Source: Thalassospiraceae bacterium
GTDB taxonomy: Bacteria > Pseudomonadota > Alphaproteobacteria > Rhodospirillales > Magnetovibrionaceae
Reading direction: 5' to 3'
Length of the DNA: 7,011 nt
Assembly: GCA_030638205.1 (NCBI GenBank)
Contig: DAOWFB010000088.1
Location: 1 to 7,011 of the forward strand
Shown here: one piece after another, positions 1 to 5,952 of the stretch
How positions within the stretch are numbered: position 1 is the stretch's first letter
How the letters are laid out: each line of letters starts with the position of its first letter
Position numbers and translations under genes: made by a program
Notes under the pieces: model-generated
Databases searched by the model: none
What the model was told of the DNA's origin: nothing
What the model saw: the letters and a program-made list of their open reading frames with translations, nothing else

Positions 1-931
1 CATGGCTAAAGATGTTGGTGTGCTCGCCACAATGGGGGCAGGCGAAATAGCTCATGTTTTCGACAATGCCCAAAACCGGAACATCGACCTGACGGAACAT
101 GTTCAGGCCCTTGCGCGCATCCAGCAACGCAATGTCTTGTGGGGTTGATACAATTATCGCCCCGGTCAATGGCACCTGTTGGGCCATGGTTAGCTGCACG
201 TCACCGGTTCCCGGCGGCATATCAACCACCATTACATCCAGCGCCCCCCAGTTAATATCGCGCAACATTTGTATCAGCGCGGTTTGAACCATTGGCCCGC
301 GCCAAACAATGGGGGTTTCTTCATCGACCAAGAAACCCATGGACATACATTTGATGCCGTGGCCTTCCATGGGGTCTAGGGTTTTTCCATCAGATGATTG
401 CGGCTCGCCCGATATGCCCAGCATCCGGGGTTGCGAGGGGCCGTAAATATCGGCATCAAACAAACCAACTTCTAATCCTTGGGCTTTAAGCGCCAGGGCA
501 AGGTTTACCGCCGTGGTTGATTTACCAACCCCGCCTTTGCCCGATGCCACCGCGATTATGGACTTAACCCCGGGAAGCAGCGGCGCTTCTTCTTGTGCTT
601 CGCCGTGGGAGTGGTCATGGCCGTGATCGTGGCCATGGTCGTGCCCGCTATTGCCGCCGCCAGTATGCCCGCCCGGCTCGTTTTCGGCCGTCAGCACCAC
701 GGTGGCGGAAAGCACACCGTCTAACGCGTGAACGACTTTTTCCGCTTCTTTGCGTATGGGTTCGGCTTTCGCACCCACCGAAGGGGGAACCACAACGGCC
801 ATGACAACGTGGCCGTCTTGAACCTGTAGGCCCTGTACCATACCCTTGGAAACGATGTTGTCGTCCCCATCCATTACGCCTTCCAGCGCCTTTAAAACTT
901 GGTCTTCAGATACCTGCGAAGCCTGCGTCAT
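1..931 (-). CDS. mrp: Mrp/ApbC family Fe-S cluster carrier P-loop ATPase (C-terminus beyond the window)
   Basis: Cytosolic scaffold/carrier ATPase that binds a [4Fe-4S] cluster and passes it to apoproteins. I translated the minus strand from the ATG at 931-929 and found 310 uninterrupted codons to the window edge. Residues 8-85 fit the MIP18/DUF59 domain found at the N-terminus of many bacterial Mrp proteins. Residues 96-110 are a His-rich linker (GHDHGHDHGHDHSHG). The ParA/MinD-like ATPase domain starts near 122, with the deviant Walker A SGKGGVGKS at 130-138, FDADIYGPS at 158-166 and VVDMPPGTGD at 235-244. The cluster-binding CxxC is C298-P-H-C301. The family usually runs about 350-390 residues, so roughly 40-80 are missing here. 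A GGAG ribosome site at 944-941 lies nine bases before the ATG and supports this start. The gene is visibly richer in GC than the protease gene. It is divergent from hflK. The family assignment is very secure; only the His-rich linker is unusual. Confidence 0.96.
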   Translation of the reverse strand, partial: MTQASQVSEDQVLKALEGVMDGDDNIVSKGMVQGLQVQDGHVVMAVVVPPSVGAKAEPIRKEAEKVVHALDGVLSATVVLTAENEPGGHTGGGNSGHDHGHDHGHDHSHGEAQEEAPLLPGVKSIIAVASGKGGVGKSTTAVNLALALKAQGLEVGLFDADIYGPSQPRMLGISGEPQSSDGKTLDPMEGHGIKCMSMGFLVDEETPIVWRGPMVQTALIQMLRDINWGALDVMVVDMPPGTGDVQLTMAQQVPLTGAIIVSTPQDIALLDARKGLNMFRQVDVPVLGIVENMSYFACPHCGEHTNIFSH

Positions 932-1053
932 GTTGGTTTTCTCCAGTCGGGGGATTTAACATATTTAATTGGTTCATATGGGGCGCTGGCGTGCGGCCCA
1001 ATAACTTGTCTCTTTGCGTTGCAACGGGCCTTTACCTGCCCTATAAGCGTCAC

Positions 1054-1074
1054 ATTTATCACATATAGATAAAT
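1054..1074. promoter_or_regulatory. Inverted repeat over the mrp -10 box, possible operator
   Basis: ATTTATC (1054-1060) and GATAAAT (1068-1074) form a perfect 7-base inverted repeat with a 7-base spacer. The spacer contains the candidate mrp -10 box (1062-1067). A dimeric repressor bound here would block that promoter. The repeat does not match the FNR consensus, and I cannot name a regulator. Local AT-richness weakens the case. Confidence 0.3.
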
Positions 1075-1090
1075 ATATTAGTTTTTTCAA
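1062..1090 (-). promoter_or_regulatory. Candidate sigma-70 promoter of mrp
   Basis: Read on the minus strand, TTGAAA (1090-1085) is followed after 17 bases by TATATG (1067-1062). Shifted one base, the second box reads CTATAT, the form common in alphaproteobacterial -10 boxes. Transcription would start near 1055 and leave a leader of about 124 bases before the mrp ATG. The prediction rests on box match and spacing only, in an AT-rich stretch where such matches also arise by chance. Confidence 0.5.
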
Positions 1091-1118
1091 ATATAAATAA
1101 TGAAAATAGCCTAAATAG

Positions 1119-1146
1119 CTTGATTTTTTTACTTATACGACCATTT
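1119..1146 (+). promoter_or_regulatory. Possible heat-shock (sigma-32-type) promoter for hflKC
   Basis: CTTGATT at 1119-1125 and GACCATTT at 1139-1146, 13 bases apart, resemble the RpoH consensus CTTGAAA - N11-16 - CCCCATNT. Five of seven positions match in the first box. In the second box the central CCAT and the last T match. Transcription would begin near 1153, giving a leader of about 60 bases. Heat-shock control would fit a modulator of FtsH, but the match is partial and the region is AT-rich. Confidence 0.3.
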
Positions 1147-1179
1147 TTGTTGAGCAATTTTTTTAGCTACAATTGAACA

Positions 1180-1185
1180 TATAAT
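1180..1185 (+). promoter_or_regulatory. TATAAT -10 box candidate upstream of hflK
   Basis: A perfect TATAAT lies 27 bases before the hflK ATG. No convincing -35 box sits 16-18 bases upstream, where the sequence is a T-run. A second -10-like box, TACAAT, lies at 1168-1173. It could serve as a basal promoter with a very short leader, or be a chance match in AT-rich DNA. Confidence 0.35.
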
Positions 1186-1196
1186 ACCAAACACAG

Positions 1197-1203
1197 GGAA
1201 GGA
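1197..1203 (+). promoter_or_regulatory. Ribosome binding site of hflK
   Basis: GGAAGGA lies nine bases before the ATG at 1213. It fixes that start in preference to the GTG at 1209, which is in another frame. Confidence 0.75.
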
Positions 1204-1212
1204 AAATAGTGA

Positions 1213-2346
1213 ATGGCCTGGAAACCACAAGGCGGCGGCCCATGGGGCAGCGGCGGCGGCGGCGGCGGAAAAGAACCATGGGGTGGCGGCGGTAATGCCG
1301 GCGGCCCCGGTCAGCCCGATATTGAAGAGCTATTGCGCCGTTCGCAGGACAATTTCAAAAAAATGATGCCGGGTGGCATTGGTTCGGGTCGCGGCATAAT
1401 GCTGGCGATCTTGGCTGCTATTGCCCTTTGGCTGGCCAGTGGTGTTTACCGGGTTGATGCCGGTCATCAGGGCGTGGTCATGTTGTTTGGTAAATTTGTC
1501 CAAACCTCCATGCCGGGTCTGCATTGGTATTTCCCTGCACCGATTGGCAGGGTTCTAACCCCCGACGTGGAGCAGGTCAGGCGTACCGATATCGGCTTTA
1601 GAAGCGCCGGTGATGACCGCAGTGCATTTGGTCGCACCGCCGTTGCCGAACGTGACGTACTAGAAGAAAGCATGATGCTGACCGGTGATCAAAACATCGC
1701 CGACGTCGATTTTTCCGCCCAGTGGAAGGTAAAGGACGCAAGTCAGTTCCTGTTTAACATTCGCGATCCGGAAACCACGGTAAAGCTGGCATCGGAAAGC
1801 GCAATGCGTGAAGTAATCGGCCAGACAACATTACAAGAAGCAATGACCAGTGGCCGTCAACAAGTAGCCGATAGCACCCGGCGCCTGCTGCAAGATATTC
1901 TTGATTCTTATGAAGCCGGCATCACCATTACCCAGGTGCAATTGCTAAAGGTTGATCCACCGGAAAAGGTAATTGATGCCTTCAACGAAGTTCAGCGTGC
2001 GCGTCAGGATAAAGAGCGCAAGCAGAACGAGGCTGAAACATATCGCAATAAAATTATTCCAAATGCACGCGGTGAGTCTGAAAAGATGGTACAGGCCGCA
2101 ACCGCTTATAAAGAGCGCGTAATCAAGGAAGCTGACGGTGAAGCAAAACAGTTCTTGTCTGTTTATGAAACCTACAAGGTGGCCAAAGACGTAACCACCC
2201 AGCGTATGTATCTGGAAGCAATGGAAGAAGTTTTAAGAGGATCATCCAAGGTTATAATTGATTCTAATGCCAGCGGTTCCGGCGTGGTTCCATATTTGCC
2301 GTTGCCAGAATTGCAGAAAAAAAATAGTGGAGGTAATGCACAATGA
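1213..2346 (+). CDS. hflK: HflK, SPFH/prohibitin-family membrane protein modulating FtsH
   Basis: Inner-membrane subunit that assembles with HflC into a large periplasmic-side cage around the FtsH protease and restrains its action on membrane substrates. The 377 residues show the HflK order. A Gly/Pro/Trp-rich cytoplasmic tail (1-35) opens with MAW and carries two PWG motifs. A short charged helix follows (36-50), then one membrane segment at about 61-78. The SPFH domain begins at VDAGHQGVV (81-89) and runs to about 255. A charged Glu/Lys/Arg/Gln-rich coiled coil covers about 255-330, and the C-terminus is Ser/Gly-rich. The length is close to the usual HflK range. The final TGA overlaps the hflC ATG (ATGA), so the two are one translationally coupled operon. 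Five GGC codons and one GGA in a row encode six glycines at residues 14-19. The identification is very secure. Confidence 0.97.
   Translation: MAWKPQGGGPWGSGGGGGGKEPWGGGGNAGGPGQPDIEELLRRSQDNFKKMMPGGIGSGRGIMLAILAAIALWLASGVYRVDAGHQGVVMLFGKFVQTSMPGLHWYFPAPIGRVLTPDVEQVRRTDIGFRSAGDDRSAFGRTAVAERDVLEESMMLTGDQNIADVDFSAQWKVKDASQFLFNIRDPETTVKLASESAMREVIGQTTLQEAMTSGRQQVADSTRRLLQDILDSYEAGITITQVQLLKVDPPEKVIDAFNEVQRARQDKERKQNEAETYRNKIIPNARGESEKMVQAATAYKERVIKEADGEAKQFLSVYETYKVAKDVTTQRMYLEAMEEVLRGSSKVIIDSNASGSGVVPYLPLPELQKKNSGGNAQ
1251..1268 (+). repeat. CGG triplet repeat in the hflK N-terminal tail
   Basis: Six uninterrupted CGG units lie here, read in frame as GGC/GGA glycine codons 14-19 of HflK. Slippage would change the number of glycines in a disordered tail without shifting the frame. 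Gly-rich N-termini are normal in HflK, so this is probably tolerated low complexity. Confidence 0.8.
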
Positions 2347-3227
2347 GTAGTCCCAAATTAGTTATTATGGGCGTTATTGTCGCAGTTATTGGCATCAGCC
2401 TTTCGTCCGCCCTGTTTACGGTCAGCCAGACTCAGCAAGCAATTGTTATGCAGTTTGGCGATCCCCGGGTTGTTATTCGTGATCCCGGATTGCATGTAAA
2501 AATTCCGTTCGTTCAAGACGCGGTTTATTATGATAAACGGGTTCTTGATCTTGACCCACCAACCGAAGAAGTAATTTTGGCCGATCGTAAACGCATCATG
2601 GTTGATGCTTTTGCTAGGTATAAAATTGTTGATCCGCTTCGTTTCTTCCAAGCGGTGCGGACCGAGGCCGTGTTCCGTGACCGGGTTGGCAAGATACTGA
2701 ACTCGGGCGTTCGTAATGCGCTGGCGCGTTATCCGTTGGTTGATGTTTTGTCGGAAAAACGCGAAGAAATCATGGCTTCGATTACTACCGCCATGACCGC
2801 CGATGCGCAGAACTTTGGGATCGAGGTTGTCGATGTTCGTATTGGCCGTACCGATTTGCCGCCGGATATTTCCAACAACGTTTATGATCGTATGCGTTCC
2901 GAGCGCGAACGCGAAGCAAACCAGCTTCGTGCCGAAGGCGAAGAGCTAAAGATCAAAATCGTTGCCGATGCCGACAAGCAAAAAACAATTTTGCTGGCCG
3001 ACGCCAACCGGACTGCAAAAATCCTAATTGGTGAAGGCGATGGCGAAAGAAACCGTATTCTGGGTGAAGCCTTTAGCCAAGACCCTGAATTTTTCGCATT
3101 CTATCGTTCAATGAAGGCTTATCGTTCAGCGCTTACCGGCAAGGACACCAGTATGGTTCTTTCCCCCGACAGCGACTTTTTTCGTTTTTTCGGAAATCAG
3201 CTAGGAAAATCCGAGCCTAAACGCTAA
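2343..3227 (+). CDS. hflC: HflC, SPFH/prohibitin-family partner of HflK
   Basis: Second subunit of the HflKC complex that encloses and modulates FtsH in the inner membrane. The 294 residues begin with a very short N-terminus and one membrane anchor at about 6-26. The SPFH domain follows, opening with the characteristic VSQTQQAIVMQFGDP (27-41), and VVDVRIGRTDLP lies near 162-173. A charged helix covers about 180-240 (SEREREANQLRAEGEE). The C-terminal region includes FFAFYRSMKAYR (251-262), typical of HflC. The start overlaps the hflK stop by four bases. A strong GGAGGT site at 2329-2334, eight bases before the ATG, means hflC also has its own initiation signal. The length agrees with alphaproteobacterial HflC, and the identification is very secure. 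A stem-loop lies 16 bases after the stop codon. Confidence 0.97.
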   Translation: MSSPKLVIMGVIVAVIGISLSSALFTVSQTQQAIVMQFGDPRVVIRDPGLHVKIPFVQDAVYYDKRVLDLDPPTEEVILADRKRIMVDAFARYKIVDPLRFFQAVRTEAVFRDRVGKILNSGVRNALARYPLVDVLSEKREEIMASITTAMTADAQNFGIEVVDVRIGRTDLPPDISNNVYDRMRSEREREANQLRAEGEELKIKIVADADKQKTILLADANRTAKILIGEGDGERNRILGEAFSQDPEFFAFYRSMKAYRSALTGKDTSMVLSPDSDFFRFFGNQLGKSEPKR

Positions 3228-3373
3228 GGCATTAACCAAAAACACTAACCGCAGGTATGAATATTATTATGCCTGCGGTTAGTTCTGGTTCTGCCATAAT
3301 TATTCCTTATTTATGGTTATGATGATTAATAATCAGGTTATTTGCCTGCAATGTTTCTATTAAATATTTAAAA
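3228..3373 (+). other. Non-coding gap between hflC and the protease gene
   Basis: Apart from the stem-loop, this 146-base gap is AT-rich and I find no gene. Two tiny frames, 3257-3322 and 3319-3363, lack usable ribosome sites. I see no well-spaced -35/-10 pair, no sigma-32-like box and no GGAAC element of the EcfG or sigma-E type. Whether the protease gene has its own promoter here or is read through from hflKC is open. Confidence 0.6.
3244..3283. terminator. Strong stem-loop after hflC, possible terminator
   Basis: ACTAACCGCAGG (3244-3255) pairs perfectly with CCTGCGGTTAGT (3272-3283). Five further pairs, two of them G-U, extend the stem into the loop and leave six bases at the tip. The position fits the end of the hflKC transcript, but no continuous T-run follows on the plus strand (TCTGGTTCTG). 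On the minus strand the same stem is followed by GTTTTTGG, a better termination signal. It may be a terminator of modest strength, an RNA-stabilising 3' hairpin, or a block to antisense transcription. Confidence 0.55.
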
Positions 3374-4891
3374 GTGAAAAAAATGAAAAAATCTGCGCGC
3401 AACATAAAGTTTTACATAATTGTATTGTTGGTTGGACTAATTTCTTTTTCGGGCACAGTAGTTTCTTCGCTGCCCGCCCATGCCAAAGCGGCACCGGAAA
3501 GCTTTGCGGAACTTGCAGACAGGCTTCTTCCGGCGGTGGTGAACATTTCAACCACGCAAGTAATTGAAAATCGCGCACCACAGGAAATGCCACAGTTTCC
3601 TCCGGGTTCGCCGTTTGAAGATTTTTTCAAAGAATTTTTTGATCGCAACCAGCCAAATGGCCAGCATAATGGCCAACCGGGTGGGCGCACGCAAAAACGT
3701 CGGGCTACATCGCTTGGTTCAGGATTTATCATAGATTATAAATCAAACGGCGATACGTTCATCATCACCAACAACCACGTTGTTCAGGATGCCGACGAAG
3801 TAACCGCAATTTTACAAGACGGCACCCGGTTAGAAGCTGAAATAGTTGGCCGTGACGTCAAGACAGATTTGGCGGTGCTAAAGGTAAAATCCCATAAAAA
3901 ATTAGCATCGGTTGGTTTTGGTAGCTCCGATATCGCCCGGGTTGGCGATTGGGTGCTTGCAATTGGCAACCCATTTGGGCTTGGCGGAACCGTAACCGCA
4001 GGAATAATTTCTGCCCGTGGGCGTAATATTAACTCCGGACCTTATGATAATTTTATTCAAACTGATGCCTCCATCAACCGTGGAAATTCCGGTGGCCCTA
4101 TGTTTAATATGAAGGGCGAAGTAATAGGAATTAACACGGCAATATTCTCACCATCCGGCGGCAGCATTGGTATTGGGTTTGCAATTCCATCGGATGCAGC
4201 AAAGGTTATTATTGATCAATTAATTAATAGCGGTCAGGTAAGTCGCGGTTGGTTGGGTGTAAATATTCAGGAAGTAACCGACCCCATTGCCGAAGCGCTA
4301 AACATGAAAAAATCTATTGGTGCATTGGTTTCAAACGTATCCGATGGTAGCCCGGCTGAAGAAGGCGGCATTAAACCGCGTGATGTAATTATTGAATTTG
4401 ATGGCAAAGAAGTCAGCGAAATGCGTAATCTTCCGCGTATGGTTGCCGCAACAGCCGTTAATAAAAAGGTAAAACTAAAAGTTTGGCGCGATGGTAAGGA
4501 AAAAATACTTAGTTTAAAAATCGGCAAACTCGAAGAAAAAGTCGTTGAAGCAATGGCCAAAGACAATAGCAAAAAGACACCGGTTGGCGAGCTTGATGTT
4601 TCTAGATTGGGGTTAACGCTTTCCGCCCTTACTCCTGATTTGGCTGAACGTTTTAATATTCTCGGCGACACCAAAGGCGTTGTGGTGGTTGATATCAACC
4701 CCGATGGTTCGGGCGCAGAGGAAAGAATTCGCCCCGGCGATATTATTCACGAGGTAAACCAGCAAAAGGTTTTCACGCCAAAAGATGTAAATAAAATTGT
4801 AAATAAGGCGGCTTCAAACAAAAAGAAAACCGTCTTGTTGCTGGTGGAAGGACAATCGGGCTTCAGGTTTATTGCCCCAAAGAGTAATTAG
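3374..4891 (+). CDS. degP: Do/DegP-type periplasmic serine endoprotease with two PDZ domains
   Basis: HtrA-family protease that cleaves, and may also chaperone, misfolded periplasmic proteins. The 505 residues begin with a signal peptide: lysines, a hydrophobic core at about 12-32, and probable cleavage after LPAHA (33-37). The trypsin-like domain carries the triad His135 (ITNNHVV), Asp165 (KTDLAVLKV) and Ser239 (GNSGGP). A Pro/Gln/Asn-rich loop at about 66-110 precedes it. PDZ1 covers about 291-385, with the RGWLGVNIQ entry, and PDZ2 about 408-500. This two-PDZ layout matches DegP, DegQ and MucD, so the exact subtype is less certain than the family. The longest frame starts with GTG at 3374; an ATG three codons later (3383) is equally good, and neither has a clear Shine-Dalgarno. 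It follows hflKC and completes the envelope quality-control block. Confidence 0.94.
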   Translation: MKKMKKSARNIKFYIIVLLVGLISFSGTVVSSLPAHAKAAPESFAELADRLLPAVVNISTTQVIENRAPQEMPQFPPGSPFEDFFKEFFDRNQPNGQHNGQPGGRTQKRRATSLGSGFIIDYKSNGDTFIITNNHVVQDADEVTAILQDGTRLEAEIVGRDVKTDLAVLKVKSHKKLASVGFGSSDIARVGDWVLAIGNPFGLGGTVTAGIISARGRNINSGPYDNFIQTDASINRGNSGGPMFNMKGEVIGINTAIFSPSGGSIGIGFAIPSDAAKVIIDQLINSGQVSRGWLGVNIQEVTDPIAEALNMKKSIGALVSNVSDGSPAEEGGIKPRDVIIEFDGKEVSEMRNLPRMVAATAVNKKVKLKVWRDGKEKILSLKIGKLEEKVVEAMAKDNSKKTPVGELDVSRLGLTLSALTPDLAERFNILGDTKGVVVVDINPDGSGAEERIRPGDIIHEVNQQKVFTPKDVNKIVNKAASNKKKTVLLLVEGQSGFRFIAPKSN

Positions 4892-4919
4892 TTAATTAAT
4901 AGGGTTATTTGGCCCAAGT

Positions 4920-5936
4920 TTATTTGGCAAAGGCGAAATCATTTTTGCCTTTGCCTTTGACCTTGTACATGGCCTCATCGGCAAGCTTTAACAAAACTTC
5001 CGGATCTTTATTATCTTCGGGGAATATTGATATGCCTATGCTGGCACCTATGGATGCCTTGCCGCTTCCTACGTCAATCGGTTGAGATAATATTTCAATT
5101 ACCCTTTTTGCCACCATTTCAGCATTTTCACGGGTGTGAAGGTCGGGCAAAACCAAAACAAATTCATCGCCACCAATTCGTGCCACGGTGTCGGTTTCAC
5201 GGACGCATTGCAAAAGCCCATCGGCAACGGCACAAAGAAGCTTATCACCAGCTTCGTGGCCCATGGTGTCATTTACCGCTTTAAAACCATCCAGATCAAT
5301 AAATGCCACGGCGCAAAGTCTTTTTTCGCGGTGCGAACGGCGAATTGAAACATCCAATCGGTCAAACATTAGTGCGCGATTTGGTAGTTTTGTTAAATCA
5401 TCATGGCTTGCCATGTGGCGCATTTTTTCTTCGGCCTGCCTGCGAACCGATACTTCTTCTTGTAATTCGCAGGTTCTCTCTTCAACCCGTTGCTCAAGAG
5501 TATCGATTGATTTGCGTAGCGCAGAAACCGCATTGTTGCGCGCCGTTATATCGCGAAATTCAACCTTGTAGGTTAGGTCTTTGCCAGCGTTAAGCTCGGT
5601 AAAACTTGCATCGGCATCAATTGCCCCACCGGATGCATCAATAAACCGTAGCGGCAGGATGTCATCGCTTTCAAGCAAGTCGTTGATCCCGGTAAGGATA
5701 AAATCTCTATAATCATCATGCAAAAATTCATAAAGCGATTTACCCAAAATATCTTTGGATGAACCGATTTTCATAATTTTAATGCCAGATTGGTTCACAT
5801 AGGTGATAACGCTGTCTTTGTCGCATACACATATAAAATTAAGCGAGCTATCCACCAGCTTTTTAAGCGAGATATCATCCAGACCATTAATCCCACCGAC
5901 TATTTTGCTTTTTATTATATTCATTTTTTTGTCCAT
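4920..5936 (-). CDS. PAS-GGDEF diguanylate cyclase, probably cytosolic
   Basis: Predicted to join two GTP into cyclic di-GMP, the second messenger controlling motility and biofilm. The 338 residues have no membrane segment or signal peptide. A PAS-like sensor domain covers about 22-133, opening LVDSSLNFICVCDKDSVITYVN and ending in VEFRDITARN. A coiled-coil linker follows (about 136-172), then the GGDEF domain from HDDLTKLPNR (178-187). Active-site features are intact: FIDLDGFKAVND with Asp214 and Asn222, Asp231, and GGDEF at 255-259. RETD at 246-249, five residues before the motif, is the classical I-site for product inhibition. There is no EAL domain, so it is a synthase only. The ATG at 5936 has only a weak GAGA-like site; Met5 is an alternative start. 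It begins 16 bases after serB ends and is probably cotranscribed with it. What the PAS domain senses is not visible. Confidence 0.92.
   Translation of the reverse strand: MDKKMNIIKSKIVGGINGLDDISLKKLVDSSLNFICVCDKDSVITYVNQSGIKIMKIGSSKDILGKSLYEFLHDDYRDFILTGINDLLESDDILPLRFIDASGGAIDADASFTELNAGKDLTYKVEFRDITARNNAVSALRKSIDTLEQRVEERTCELQEEVSVRRQAEEKMRHMASHDDLTKLPNRALMFDRLDVSIRRSHREKRLCAVAFIDLDGFKAVNDTMGHEAGDKLLCAVADGLLQCVRETDTVARIGGDEFVLVLPDLHTRENAEMVAKRVIEILSQPIDVGSGKASIGASIGISIFPEDNKDPEVLLKLADEAMYKVKGKGKNDFAFAK
4926..4955. terminator. Hairpin at the convergent ends of the protease and cyclase genes
   Basis: GGCAAAGGC (4926-4934) pairs with GCCTTTGCC (4947-4955). GAAA/TTTT pairing (one G-U) extends the stem to 13 pairs around the four-base loop TCAT. 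It begins 35 bases after the protease stop codon and lies inside the last codons of the GGDEF gene, ending just before that gene's stop codon. The plus-strand tail is TTTGACCTTG, so it is only a modest intrinsic terminator for the protease transcript. It may act on both converging transcripts. Part of the symmetry may follow from the Lys-Gly and Ala-Phe codons. Confidence 0.45.
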
Positions 5937-5952
5937 GATTTTCTCACGTACT

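Larger units (their letters stand above)
932..1212. other. Divergent mrp/hflK intergenic region
   Basis: There are 281 bases between the two divergent ATG codons. The mrp side (about 932-1050) is mixed in composition and carries a 10-base palindrome, CGTTGCAACG, at 1017-1026. It also has a GGCCC (995-999) / GGGCC (1026-1030) pair that could close a loop in the mrp leader. The hflK side (about 1055-1190) is strongly AT-rich and carries the promoter-like elements listed separately. I see no small gene or structured RNA that I can name. Confidence 0.7.

Noticed and set aside
99..287. Plus-strand frame opposite mrp
   Set aside because: Antisense to conserved Mrp ATPase motifs; no independent evidence of coding.
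3257..3322. 21-codon hydrophobic frame (MNIIMPAV...) in the hflC-protease gap
   Set aside because: It starts inside the loop of the hairpin, its only AGG is one base from the ATG, and it does not resemble DUF2065.
3324..3334. GATTAATAATC inverted repeat upstream of the protease gene as an operator
   Set aside because: Only five-base arms in AT-rich DNA and no promoter to attach it to.
3319..3363. 14-codon frame just before the protease gene
   Set aside because: No ribosome site and no recognisable sequence; chance in AT-rich DNA.
4267..4698. 143-codon frame antisense to the protease PDZ region
   Set aside because: Ser/Thr-rich shadow frame opposite a well-conserved coding region, with no family features.
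4892..4899. TTAATTAA palindrome in the convergent gap
   Set aside because: Eight AT-only bases; expected by chance and not tied to a function.
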